Shown here piece after piece: positions 11,201 to 22,350 of a stretch of DNA of 64,000 nt. The notes under the pieces were generated by a model that searched no databases, was not told the origin of the DNA, and saw only the letters and a list, made by a program, of their open reading frames with translations. Each line of letters begins with the position of its first letter. Positions within the stretch are counted from its first letter, which is position 1. The position numbers and the translations under genes were made by a program. Source of the stretch: Limonium bicolor (Eukaryota; Streptophyta; Magnoliopsida; Caryophyllales; Plumbaginaceae); assembly GCA_023374045.1 (NCBI GenBank), contig CM041780.1, positions 168,512,085 to 168,576,084 on the forward strand. The letters are read 5' to 3'.

Positions 11201-12126
11201 TGGGACTTCTAACAAGTGCTAATCGGGGAGTGAGGAATCCGGTCATTCCGGTCACGCGTGTATGTACGGGGTCGACATCTGAATCAGATTCGGCTCTCTC
11301 TTATGTTAAGGTTGTTTTCCTTTTTGGATTCTGACCGCCCACTAGCTTAGCCAAAGCTTACCTACCTGACTTCCAATCGGGCTAGGGGGAAATTATATGT
11401 TCGGTGTGCTCGGATCACTATATCTGTCACGCCTATGTGTTAAGTTACTTGTCCGACTAACAGATCGGTAATGAGTTATGTAACAAGCTTAACATGAGGA
11501 TGAAATCATCCTCTAGGCTTACCATGTTGACTAACTATGGTGGTTGTTTCATAAGTGAAATGTTCTCACTATGTATGTGTTGTTATTGTCATGCAATATT
11601 CCTTGCTATGTAATATGTTTGTTGTATGTAAAATCAATGCCATGTTATCCTAACAAATAGTTGTGTGTATCCCGGTAGTCAGCGGGCTGCATGTTAACCA
11701 TGTCAGCCAAGGGTTGCTGACCCCCCTTGGGGAGGGGGGCTCCATATTATTTTTCAGGAGAGTGATTGAGGAGGCGGAGTGGTTATAGCATGCATGGAGA
11801 CCGGAGGAATACTTTTGTTATTTTTGGATATTGAACCCGAGTAGTGCTTGTACACTCGAGGTCGTATATTTTGGTGGATATAGGATTAGATTGGTGATTT
11901 TTGTACATTAACACTCGGTATATTGTGGTTCTTTTTGGCAAGTAATTTTGAAGGTTGTAATTATGCTCGGGATTCCTGTAATCAGACCGATACATTTGTA
12001 AGTAACAGCCTTGTTAGCCACGTGGGCGGCTAACGACGTGTAACACCGCCTTTTTGGTTAATGACTAAGTTATGTTTTTCTGCTGCGATTATTGTTAAGT
12101 GTGGAGGTTATGGTTGGGGTGTTACA
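8283..12126 (+). repeat. Element B 5' LTR
   Basis: Begins TGAAATACCCCAAACC and ends GGGGTGTTACA; mate at 18514-22350. Its first 0.6 kb is AT-rich, followed by a CT-rich tract near 8820-9010 and a palindrome array at 10314-10627. Small frames such as 8844-9164 and 10274-10617 occur in both copies but show no known domain. Confidence 0.9.
10314..10627 (+). repeat. Palindrome array in element B 5' LTR
   Basis: Five units with a period of 71-73 bp. Most contain GACCGACCTTG, a short spacer and CAAGGTCGGTC, so each can fold into a hairpin. The linker reads TTTCTGGAATGGACCGACC in the third unit and TTCTGGAATGGACC in the fourth. The fifth unit has a shortened loop. Short frames through it (10274-10570, 10360-10617) are repeat read-through. 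Confidence 0.85.
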
Positions 12127-12131
12127 AAAAG

Positions 12132-12143
12132 TGGTATCAGAGC
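12132..12143 (+). promoter_or_regulatory. Element B primer-binding site (initiator tRNA-Met)
   Basis: TGGTATCAGAGC five bases after the 5' LTR, complementary to the 3' end of initiator tRNA-Met. Confidence 0.9.
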
Positions 12144-12287
12144 GAAGTATCGCTCTGATTGCCTGGTTACCGAGCTTAGGAGTATACCGAGTAGGGAAAC
12201 CTAAACCTTGTCGTCCAAAGGACGTTATAGACATTTGACCCGATAAGTTTGTAAGCGCAATACTAATGTGCGCTCTTGTATGTTCAG

Positions 12288-13760
12288 ATGGCAGGGCGAC
12301 CACGAGGAGGAGGTCGCGGGGGGCCCGGTCCAGGAGACACGGGGGGTAACCCTACCGCTCAGATTATGGCCGAAGCAGTGGCGGCCGCCCTAGCACAAGT
12401 GGTACCTCAGATAGTAGCTGTAGTGCAGCAAGGGCAGCAACAGCCCGTTGGTCAGGATCATTCGGAACCACCACCACCACCACCGTAGCCACGCGAGACC
12501 AATTGGGTGAAAGCGTTGGCCGATTTACGACCACCGTCCTTCAAAGGGGAGACCGACCCTTCCAAACTAGAGGCGTATATCTCGGAGCTAGAGACCGCCT
12601 ACGAGACCTTGGCTGTTCCTGCTGATGCCAAGGTCCTCTTGCTGCTGCGTTTTACTTGAAGGGCTCGGCTAGGAACTGGTGGAAACTTGTACGGGCTGAG
12701 AAGGTGGCCCGACCCAAATTTTGGATGGGAATAGTACACGGCATTACTACGGGCCAAGTACTACCCAGTACACGTGCAAGAGGCAAAGCGCCTGGAGCTT
12801 GACAGCTTGAAGCAAGGAGACAAGATGTCGGTGGACGACTACTACACCGCCTTCACCGACCTTGTTCATCTTCTACCCGACCTAGGTTACTCGAACCGGG
12901 TCTTAGTGAATCGCTTCTACAGCGGGCTAAGCCACCGCCTACGCTACGGCATGGGGCCAGCCGAGTATAATACCTTGTAGGTAGCTTAAAATAATGCCTA
13001 AGTGTGAATGAGTTATGTTATGTGTGAGTGTGTAAATGTGTGTGGGGCATGAACTAACCCTTGAACCTCAGGAGTGCTATCATGCCGCTGCTAAGGTGGA
13101 GATCACCGTCCGTCTGAGGGACGAGGAGAATGCGCATAAGCGCAAGGTCTCGAGCGAGGGCCAAAGCACGCAAGGGTACGGAGGAAAGAAGAAGAAATCG
13201 TACCCCCAGCCCAGAAAGGCCAGCAACAGGGTGGCAAAGGCCAAGCCCAGACCACCACCGCTGAGGAGCTACTGAATCTCACTTATGCCTATGCGGCTAA
13301 ACCCTGCGCTCTCAACCGCTCAAGGGTGATCACCTGATTCTGAAATCGAATTTGAATGTGAGTTGTTAAGTTGAAAAGTGTGTACTGATTGTGTAATGTG
13401 ATAGCAGCCTGTACGGGCTCTGGACCGGAGCGCCACTACTTCTGCAAGTGGTGCAACGGTGACCACCCCGGCAAGGACTGCAAAGGAAATGATGTGCAGT
13501 GTCGCTACTGCAAGAAGATGGGGCACCGTGACTTCGAGTGCTACCAGAACCCCGATGGCAGAAATTATAGGCCTAAGGGGCAGTGGAAGGGTAAGGCGGC
13601 CACGACTACTGAGGGCCCGAAAGCTACTCATCAGCCATCCTCAGGACAGGGGAACACTGACTCCCAAAAGGGGAAAGGGACAGGACCCGGCAAGGCCTCC
13701 CTGCATGTGGTGGACCGGTCAGAGGCACCAGGATCCTCTTCTAGACCAGGTACCACTTAA
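12288..13760 (+). pseudogene. Element B Gag with CCHC zinc knuckles, interrupted
   Basis: Gag begins at ATG 12288 with a Gly/Arg/Pro-rich leader (MAGRPRGGGRGG). A stop at 12486-12488 interrupts it before the capsid segment (WVKALADLRPPSFKGETDPS; then EAKRLELDSLKQGDKMSVDD at 12774-12980). Basic linker at 13070-13275. The last part (13389-13760) has two zinc knuckles, CKWCNGDHPGKDC and CRYCKKMGHRDFEC, the second matching Cx2Cx4Hx4C. Intron-like stretches lie at about 12976-13070 and 13318-13408, with GT starts and CTCAG or AGCAG ends. Either real introns or decay separates the pieces. Confidence 0.75.
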
Positions 13761-13897
13761 ACCGTTTAGTGGAATAAAGTGATTGCATACCGCATTTCAT
13801 GCATGTGTGTTAGTGAGCCTAAATGTACCACCACGTAAGTAATGAGTTAAAGTATATGTGAAAGTCACCTAAATTAGACAATTCTTCTAAACCTTAG

Positions 13898-14639
13898 GAA
13901 CCTTCAATATTTGTTATCCAATCCCACCCACACCGAACCCCCGACGAGACCAACATCAACATCGCCGACTATCCGACAGAATAGTGTCAGGTTATCCAAC
14001 CAGGTATGATATTATTAAGAGGATACCTGACACCTGAAACACAAACCCATATCATCTGACGATGCAACAAACTGGGAACAGCACCTGGAGGTTTCTACAC
14101 ACCGGAATACCCGAATGGGTCAAAAATGAAATTGAAGATGATGTGCATGGGTAAGGACTGGAATCCTTACACCAAGACATATCAAGATACACGAGCTGAA
14201 GATGGAGCGATTATACCGAGTATACCTGAGGAATTCCTTGCGGTCATTAATCATGCCGTGGGAATTGCTCAGCAAGTTGAATCGGAGCCAATTCCGAGTA
14301 TCAAGGCGGATCTATGTATTATAAACTTCTACGAAAAGGATGGAAGACTGGGTTTACACCAAGACAGGGACGAGACGCCCGAGTCTCTTGATAAGGGAAT
14401 ACCCGTGGTATCTTGGTCCATTGGTGATACCGCTGAGTTATTTACGGCGAGCAGAAGCGTGCGGACCGCTCGCAAAGAAGTTGGTGTTGAAGTCAGGAGA
14501 TGTGTTAATCATGGGTGGGCAGTCGAGGATGCTGTATCATGGTATCAAGAAGATCAAACTGAATACGGCGCCTCCGATAGTAATTAATGCCACACACATG
14601 AAACCTGGACGTTTGAATTTAACTTTTAGGCAATTTTGA
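13898..14639 (+). pseudogene. AlkB-like 2OG-Fe(II) dioxygenase domain inside element B
   Basis: Frame 2 runs from about 13898 with QPGMILLRGYL near 13997-14027, then GTAPGGFYTPEYPNGSK, MCMGKDWNPYTKTYQDTR, LCIINFYEKDGRLGLHQDRD and VSWSIGDTAE. This is the plant AlkB-homologue order. HxD is His 14357 / Asp 14363. After two apparent small indels between 14430 and 14480 it continues in another frame with LKSGDVLIMGGQSRMLYHGI (distal iron His at 14538-14540) and ends RLNLTFRQF, giving the Rx5R 2-oxoglutarate-binding motif at 14610-14630, then stop TGA. In-frame stops at 13982 (TAG) and 14057 (TGA, probably from CGA) also break it. AlkB enzymes oxidatively remove methyl groups from RNA or DNA. It lies between Gag and protease, possibly as an extra exon: an intron-like 150-bp stretch precedes it (13749-13897, ending CCTTAG) and a ~200-bp stretch follows. 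The best-fitting relatives I know are nuclear plant AlkB homologues of ALKBH1 type. A viral AlkB is a less likely source. Confidence 0.85.
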
Positions 14640-14879
14640 AGCCATGTGTACTCATGTAATCCATGAAGTTAGTTGTATGTTGGGCATGTGATGTATTAAG
14701 TATGCTAGGTGTTAAGTGATGTTGTTAATGTAATACCACTCATGGTGTAAAGGATGGGTTTATGAATAAGACAGTGATGATTTCTTGAGTAAACCACCCG
14801 TATTATTACCATTATACTTATAAAGTTTCTGAAATAAATTAGGCGCTGCACTCGGAACGGAAGGTACACTAAGTGTGTT

Positions 14880-15545
14880 ACAGAGGCAGAGGCCGGCAGA
14901 AGCGGCACTATCCTCACCGGTACCTTCCCAGTGAATGGCGTGGATGCGTCGATCCTGTTCGACTCCGGAGCCTCACATACGTTTGTCTCACTCTCATTTG
15001 CGAGGAGACTGGGGTTAGACGCGGAGGAGATGCTAGACTTCCTAGTCACTCTCCCGTCTAAGGAGCGGATCAGATGCACCCGTTATTACCGAGATGCCAC
15101 CATCCGAATTAAGAATGAAGAGTTTCCGATCGACATGATAGAGTTCGAGGGGCTTGGATTTGATGTGATTGTGGGGATGAATTGGTTGGAGTGGTACAAG
15201 GGTCGAATCATATGTGTCGAGCACCGTCTGCTTCTTCGGAGTCCATCTGGGGTTACCATTTCATACCGCCAGAGGCCCAGAGAGCCTTCGACACAGATCA
15301 TCTCCGCCATGGCCATGTATCGTGAAATCAGAGGAAAGAATGACGTATACCTCTGCTATGTCCAGGACATAGAAAGAGATCCAGAGTTTAGCCCAGATGT
15401 GCCGGTTGTGTCGGAGTTTCCTGATGTCTTTCCTAAGGAGCTCCCAGGCATGCCGCCTACACGGGCAGTTGAGTTGAGATTGACTTGTACCGGGCCCGGG
15501 CACCGGACCGATAGCGAAGGCACCCTGCCGTATGGCTCCAGCTGA
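14880..15545 (+). pseudogene. Element B aspartic protease and start of Pol
   Basis: The frame open at 14931-15545 has upstream sequence TEAEAGRSGTILTGTF and the protease active site FDSGASHTFVS at about 14957-14990, with the expected C-terminal GFDVIVGMNWL. It runs on to EFPDVFPKELPGMPP, the usual N-terminal edge of the reverse transcriptase module. It then loses frame before the RT proper at 15635. Confidence 0.85.
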
Positions 15546-15549
15546 GATG

Positions 15550-16765
15550 GCAGAGCTCAAGGAACAGCTGTGAGACCTACTCGACAAGATTCATTCGCCC
15601 GAGCGTATCTCCATGGGGAGCACCAGTCCTCTTCGTGAAGAAGAAGGATGGTAGTCTCCGCCTCTGCATCGATTACCGAGAGCTGAATGTTGTTACGGTG
15701 AAGAACCGTTACCCATTGCCGCGTATCGATGATTTGTTTGACCAGCTGAAAGGTGTTTCTGTGTTCTCTAAGATCGATCTGCGATCGGGTTACCATCAGA
15801 TTGCTATCAGAGATAGTGACATTGAGAAGACCGCATTCCAAACCAGATATGACACTATGAATTCACGGTCATGCCGTTTGGTTTATCTAATGCACCGGCA
15901 AACGTTTATGGACTTGATGAATCGTTTATTCCGAGATCAGTTGGACAAGTCAGTAGCTGTCTTCATCGATGATATTCTTATTTATTCTAAGTCCAAGGTT
16001 GAGCATGAAGATCACTTGAGGAGTGTATTGCAGACATTGAGAGAGAACCAGCTTTATGCGAAGTTCTCGAAGTGTGAATTTTGGCTAGACCAAGTCTCTT
16101 TTCTTGGTCATGTTATTTCGGAGGCCGGGATCGCTGTGGATCTGGCCAAGATTGATGCTGTGCGTACCTGGCCTAGGCCGAAGACGGTTACCGACATCCA
16201 GAGCTTCCTCGGTCTGGCAGGTTATTATAGGAGATTTGTGAAGAATTTTTCCAGTGTTTCGAAACCCTTGACATCCTTAATGAAGAAGGATGCGCCATTT
16301 GAGTGGACAGTTGACTGTGAGAGTTCATTTCAGAATCTCAAGGATGCTTTGACTTCTGCACCAGTTCTGACTATACTAGATGGTACTGATGGTTTTGAGG
16401 TGTACTGCGACGCGTCAGGCAAAGGTATGGGCTGTTTTTTGATGCAACACGGGAAGGTCGTGGCCTACGCCTCCCAACAGTTGAAGCAATATGAAGAAAA
16501 CTATCCTACACATGATTTAGAATTGGGTGCCATTGTCTTCGCCTTGAAGATATGGCGACACCATCTGTATGGAGTGAATGTGATGATTTATTCAGATCAC
16601 AAGAGTTTGAAATACCTGTTCACTCAGAAGGAGTTGAACATGAGGCAAAGAAGATGGGTTGAATTCCTTAATGATTACGATATTAACCTTCAGTACAAGG
16701 AAGGAAAGGCGAATGTTGTAGCTGATGCATTGAGTCGCCGAGCACACTCTCCATCTCTCACCTAA
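15550..16765 (+). pseudogene. Element B reverse transcriptase and RNase H
   Basis: The 376-codon frame at 15635-16765 carries RT motifs [16 protein letters not shown] and [13 protein letters not shown], the catalytic box [10 protein letters not shown] (FIDD), [11 protein letters not shown] and the connection [11 protein letters not shown]. RNase H follows with [40 protein letters not shown] and [11 protein letters not shown]. Between the palm motifs about 20 residues near 15850-15900 are out of frame: two opposite indels scramble the conserved [12 protein letters not shown] box while the flanks stay in frame. The sequence is closest to Tekay/Del chromoviruses as I know them. Confidence 0.9.
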
Positions 16766-16779
16766 TCTCTCACTCTAGC

Positions 16780-17830
16780 TTGGTTGATGAGGTGCGAAGC
16801 GCTCAGATGTCCGATCAGTACATGCAAGAGATCAGACAGAAGCTTATTGACGGCACATTCGAAGGTCAAAAGTATGATTTCCGACTGCACGATGACGATC
16901 TAATCAGACTGAATGGCCGACTTGTATTCCACGAAGTAGCGCTGAGCTGAAGGAGTGCATACTGAGCGAAACACAACTGTTCTACCACTTCGATTCACCC
17001 CAGAGCTTCAAAGATGTATAAGGATATGAAACGATACTTTTGTGGACGGAAATGAAAAGGATGTAAAGAATGATTATGTTGTGAGGTGTCTCACTTGCCA
17101 GAAGGTCAAGTTTGAGCACCGACAGCCTGATGGTATGGTGCAGCAATGCCAGTGCCTGAGTGGAAGTTCCATGATATTTCCATGGACTTCGTAGTAGGGC
17201 TTCCGCCTGCAAGGGGAGGTCTGAATATGATTTGGGTCGTTGTTGACCGACTGACCAAAGTGGCCCGATTCATTCCGATGAAGGACACTTGGAAAGTGGC
17301 GAAGCTAGCAGAGCTCTTCGACCGAGAGATAGTACGACACCATGGAGTACCAAAGACTATCGTGTCTGATAGGGATACCAGATTCCTCTCGAGGTACTGG
17401 AGAACTACACGGGAAGCACTTGGTACTGAACTGAAGTTGAGTATGGCATTCCACCCACAGAAAGATGGTCAGAGTGAGCGCACATACAGACACTTGAGGA
17501 TATGTTACGTGCATGTGCACTTGACTTTCAAACCAGCTGGATTGATAAGTTACATCTGATCGAGTTTTGCTACAACAACAATTACCATGCTTCGATCAAG
17601 ATGTCTCCCTTCCATGCTTTGTACGGTAGACCATGTCGCACGCCATTATGCTGGGATGAATCGAGTGAGACGATCATTATAGGACCCGAGTACTTAGAGC
17701 AAGTACAAGCAGAAGTATGCCAGATCCGGGCTAACATAAGGCAGCTCAGGATAGGCAAAAGCATACGCCGATGTGCGCAGACGTGACCTAGAGTTCGCCT
17801 GGGCGATCAGGTGTTTCTTAGAGTATCCCC
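16780..17830 (+). pseudogene. Element B integrase
   Basis: Broken frames: zinc-finger remnant (CLTCQKVKFEHRQP region, about 17090-17120), then the catalytic core at 17146-17559 with WKFHDISMDFVVGLPPARGG (first Asp), IWVVVDRLTKVARFIPMKDT, TIVSDRDTRFLSRYW (second Asp) and FHPQKDGQSERT (Glu). 17502-17786 continues with LIEFCYNNNYHASIKMSPFH and the GRPCRTPLCW strand. The frame changes near 17495 and stops intervene upstream, so no intact integrase is made. Confidence 0.85.
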
Positions 17831-18225
17831 CATGAAGGGAGTATTTCGTTTTGGCTAGAAAGTAAGTTGAGCCCGAAGTACGTGGGGCCTTATGTTGTGA
17901 CGGAGCGGATAGGCCCGATGGCTTACAGGCTTGATCTGCCTGCTGAGCTGGGACAGGTACACGATGTTTTCATGTGTCCCAGTTGAAGAAATATATGTCT
18001 CATCCGTCTCATGTGCTTCAGCCCGAAAGGCTAACCTTAGAGCCGACCATGGCGATCAGTGGAGACTCCTCGTACAGATTCGGGACACCAGAGCTTGAGA
18101 CACGTTCTCATAAATTCTGTGAGACTGGGAGGTCCTTGTCTAACCAGGACGTCGATGGAGGCAACCTGGTGAGATGGAAGATAAGATGAGGGCGAAGTCC
18201 CGTCTTTGTTGTAGCTTCTTTATAT
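17830..18225 (+). pseudogene. Element B integrase C-terminus and chromodomain remnant
   Basis: The GPY/F-like stretch near 17870-17960 leads to SQLKKYMSHPSHVLQPE (17974 on) and then a frameshifted tail that resembles the chromovirus chromodomain: LSNQDVDGGNLVRW in one frame, MEDKMRAKSR in another (18174). Chromodomains direct chromovirus integration to heterochromatin marks. The domain is broken at about 18150-18175. Confidence 0.65.
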
Positions 18226-18256
18226 TTGTATGTATAGGGTATGGGGCGTACCCCTA

Positions 18257-18272
18257 TTTTAAGGGGGGTAGA
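18257..18272 (+). promoter_or_regulatory. Extra polypurine tract of element B
   Basis: TTTTAAGGGGGGTAGA, identical to the LTR-adjacent tract at 18497-18512 and 240 bp upstream of it. Confidence 0.6.
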
Positions 18273-18496
18273 GCCGCTTCGGTTATGTGTGTACGACATG
18301 TATTGAAATACATCGTCTATGTTATGTTGTTATGTGGTTATGTTACAGACCGTTGTGTCTGAATGATGTTGTGTTGTTGGACCTTGAGTCCGATGTTATG
18401 TAAAATATGTTTGTTATGAAGGTGCAGTTTTAGAAGTAATCCCCGTGTTCTAATATTTAAGACACGTGAGAAGTGTGAACTTTGGGCACAAAGTTC

Positions 18497-18512
18497 TTTT
18501 AAGGGGGGTAGA
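18497..18512 (+). promoter_or_regulatory. Element B polypurine tract
   Basis: TTTTAAGGGGGGTAGA one base before the 3' LTR at 18514. This is the primer site for plus-strand DNA. Its neighbourhood is nearly identical to that of element C. Confidence 0.9.
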
Positions 18513-18513
18513 T

Positions 18514-21500
18514 TGAAATATCCCAAACCTTAATATGTTAATTAATTATGTAATTATGATATTCTGAAGCTAATTGAGTCCTTAATATTGTTGGTGGTAA
18601 AAGAAAATAATAAAAAAAACCAAAAGAAAAGAAAACGCGTAAAATTCACAAAACGTAAAAACGCGTGTTAAATAATTATAGTAAGTATATAACTTATCTA
18701 GGGTCCTAAATGGATTCCTAGGACTTATTTAGTCACTAAGAACATGTGGGAAGAATTCCCGAAGGAAACGGATCCAAATAGTGGATTAACAGCACAAACG
18801 AGGCTTTAAAGCACGTTTTTCGAGAAAACCGAAAAATGTGACTTTAAACAGTTAAATCGGACTTGTATAAATTATAGTTGATTTTGTAACTATAATTATA
18901 TACTAATTAAAGTCTAAGAATTTTTAGAATAAAAAAAAATATTCCGGAAACCGGACTCGGACTGTTAAAACTGACAGTTCGGGAATTTACGGGTGTTATC
19001 TGCTAATGACCAAGTGTCACTCTCTCACATTGTAAAATAAAATCAGATTTTTGTTCCCCCTCTCTTGTGTCTACGTGAGAGAGCCCCCTCTCTATTCTAT
19101 TAATTCTACTTTATTCACTAAAATACAAAAACAACAAAAGCAAACAAGTACAACTTACCCCTTTATTTTCTCTTTCCTCTACTTTTCTCCTTCCCTCCCG
19201 ATTTTCCCTTTGCCATCGCTCTCTCTCTGCTCATTTGGATCTTCAATGGCGATTTTGTGAGCCATCTCAACCCCACACTTCTCCTTCCTTGTTCCTCCAC
19301 TAAAGCAAGTCAAAATCAAAAAAACAAAACCAAAATACTCACCTTGCCTTGGTGATCATTTTGTACCTTTCAAAATCTGCAAACTCCACATTTGACTTCC
19401 ATGGGTGTAGCTCATTTCGAAGAGGAAACCACCCATTCTTGAAGCTAATAAACCCCTTTGATGGTTTAAGGTAAGAAATAACTCAAAAGCTCATTCATTT
19501 CTCCATTTCTTCATGGCCGGTTTTGCCCCTGTTTTGAGCTCCATCTTGTTCTTCATTTTAGCTTGTTTGAACTCACCTTAAGTGCTGGAGCTTTCCCATT
19601 TTCCTTCCTAAACAGCCATTGTGAAGGAGAAGGTAAAGTCTCTTCATTTCCATGCTTAAACACCCTCTTGTTTTAGGTTTGTGCAAGAACCTTATTTAAA
19701 TTCCTTGGTACTCATCACCATTTATGGTATTTGGTCATTAGTGTAGCAAGTAACCCCTTTGGAAACCGGTGGTGGAATAAGAAGTAAGGAGGAGGGAAAG
19801 TTTGAAAGAAATCCAAGGTAAATAACTTACCTTAAGCTTATGTGGTGTTAAAAGAATTTGTGTTTTATTTTAGTGCAAATATAAATGTTGGGTGTAATGC
19901 AGGAGTTGCTAATAATATGAGGAAATTCAGTGCTTAGTTTGATGTTGATTAAGGGCCGAAGAGCCAAGCTTTTAAGGTTTATGTATATTGAGTGCTATTG
20001 TTGTTGGAAATGGTGAATTTTAAGTGTGGTTTGGTGCCTTGGATGAATTGATGGTTGGAGTGTTTTAGTGGGTTAAATAATGTGAGGGAACATGTTAAAA
20101 TTATGGGGAGATCATGTCAAAATTTGTGTAGAAATTTAATGGTTTAAGTGCATCTCCAGGTGGGAACAAACTAGAGAACTACAAGGTATTTTGAGAGGAA
20201 AATTTAGTATAAAAATCGGTTGGAAACTAGGTAGATGGAGATGGGAAGATGAATGAAGTTAAGGTGGGAATGTTGCATTATTTGTGGACTAGTAAGTGGG
20301 TGAGAGTGGTGAGAAAAATCTGTAGCATAACACTTAACAAAATTAAGCTTTGGCTCTTTAAGAGGGGAGTGGGAGATTTGGGTGAATTTGGTTAAGAATT
20401 GGGTAACAAGTTTAGGTGATGATTTAGGTAAGTTTAAGAGGCCATTATAGTGTTAGAAGATGCCTAAAACCATGTAGGAAGCTTGGAGCAACAATGGGAT
20501 GAAGTTTGGAGTTAAATGGGCATTTAGAAACAAGGGTCTGGAGCCGACCGACCTTGGGGACGGACTTGCAAGGTCGGTCGGGCTTAAATTTTGTGCGCGG
20601 GGATCTTTCTAGAATCGACCGACCTTGGGGACCGGACTTGCAAGGTCGGTCAGACTCAAATCTTGTACTCGGAAATGTTTCTGGAATGGACCGACCTTGG
20701 GGAGCGGACTTGCAAGGTCGGTCGGGGTAGAATTTTCAGACGGGAAGTGTTCTGGAATGGACCGACCTTGGGACCGGACTTGGCAAGGTCGGTCGAAGTA
20801 AAAAGCTTTCGAACCTGGATGCTACTGGAATGGACCGACCTTGTGTAAGGTCGGTCGACCCAAAACCTATCAAAAAAAAAACAAAGTGTGGCTTAGGTAG
20901 TAAACCCTAGTGGGTATAATAGGGACAATCAAGTGTAATTTAAGCATAAAAATATGCCATATAAACATGTAAAATGTTTAGTAAATCGGGAGTTAAGTAA
21001 GTCAATTAACCGACATTATTAATCATGTATAGGAACTACCTTCGGTGGGATTCGTACACATCAAGGACCAAGGTATGGTTTTCTTGTAGTCTGTTGCCTA
21101 CCGGTTTACACCGGCTTGTGTGTTGTTTGTTTTTCTGCATGTTTATGACCTTGTAAGATTAAATCATGAAATGAGTTTACAGTTATTGTTGTTGTTGTAT
21201 TGTGCGCGTACCGATACCTGTAAGCTCGAATGCGTACTAATTTTTAGTTAACCGATATTAGGAACACATAAGAGAACGGTATCCGGTAATAACGTTCCAA
21301 CCTAAGGAACGTTCTAACCACGGCTATGAATGAGTTGTTGTGGTATGTGTACTGAAGTGTAACTCACTTCCCTTGTATGTCTAACTGGCCTTAAACACTT
21401 AGTTGTGGAAGATTGTGTAAGTTCCCTGTGGGACTTCTAACAAGTGCTAATCGGGGAGTGAGGAATCCGGTCGTTCCGGTCACGCATGTATGTACGGGGG

Positions 21501-22350
21501 TCGACATCTGAATCAGATTCGGCTCTCTCCTTATGTTAAGGTTGTTTTCCTTTTTGGATTCTGACCGCCCACTAGCTTAGCCAAAGCTTACCTACCTAAC
21601 TTCCAATCAGGCTAGGGGGAAATTATGTGTTCGGTGTGCTCGGATCACTATATCCGTCACGCCTATGTGTTAAGCTACTTGTCCGACTCACAGATCAGTA
21701 ACGAGTTATGTAACAAGCTTAATATGAGGATGAAATCGTCCTCTAGGCTTACCATGTTGACTAACTATGGTGGTTGTTTCTTAAGTGAAATGTTCTCACT
21801 ATGTATGTGTTGTTATTGTCATGCAATATTCCTTGCTATGTAATATGTTTGTTGTATGTAAAATCAATGCCATGTTATCTTGACAAATAGTTGCGTGTAT
21901 CCCGGTAGTCAGCGGGCTGCACGTTAACCATGCCAGCCAAGGGTTGCTGACCTCCCTTGGGGGGGCTCCATATTATTTTTCAGCAGAGTGATTGAGGAGG
22001 CGGAGTAGTTATAGCATGGAGACCGGAGGAATACTTTTGTTATTTTTAGATATTGAACCCGAGTAGTGCTTGTACACTCGAGGTCGTATATTTTGGTGGA
22101 TATAGGATTAGATTGGTGATTTTTGTACATTAACACTCGGTATATTGTGGTTCTTTTTGGTAAGTAATTTTTGAAGGTTGTAATTATGCTCGGGATTCCT
22201 GTAATCTGACCGATACATTTGTAAGTAACAGCCTTGTTAGCCACGTGGGCGGCTAACGGCGTGTAACACCACCTTTTTGGTTAATGACTAAGTTATATTT
22301 TTCCGCTGCGATTATTGGTTAAGTGTGGAGGTTATGGTTGGGGTGTTACA
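18514..22350 (+). repeat. Element B 3' LTR
   Basis: 3837 bp, ends in TGTTACA followed by the GGAAA target duplication. A near-identical mate of the 5' LTR with small indels (several single-base and 3- to 5-bp differences by eye), implying an insertion that is not brand new. The start reads TGAAATATCCC here against TGAAATACCCC in the 5' copy. Confidence 0.9.
20546..20858 (+). repeat. Palindrome array in element B 3' LTR
   Basis: Same five-unit array as 10314-10627. One GACC has become GAGC and a G is missing in the first unit; unit number is conserved between the LTRs. Confidence 0.85.

Larger units (their letters stand above)
8283..22350 (+). mobile_element. Element B: Tekay/Del-like Ty3/gypsy chromovirus carrying an AlkB domain
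   Basis: 14,068 bp, TG...CA ends, target duplication GGAAA. LTRs are 3844 and 3837 bp and differ by scattered substitutions and small indels. Order inside: PBS, Gag with CCHC knuckles, AlkB-like domain, protease, reverse transcriptase, RNase H, integrase, chromodomain remnant, polypurine tracts. Pol order (RT-RNase H before integrase) makes it Ty3/gypsy. The chromodomain-like tail and RT sequence point to the Tekay (Del) clade. Many stops and frameshifts mean it cannot make its own proteins now. Confidence 0.9.

Noticed and set aside
13898..14639. AlkB block as an integrated plant RNA virus fragment
   Set aside because: It lacks neighbouring replicase motifs, and the QPGMILLRGYL lead and PGGFY block fit full-length plant AlkB homologues better. 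Not excluded without a tree.
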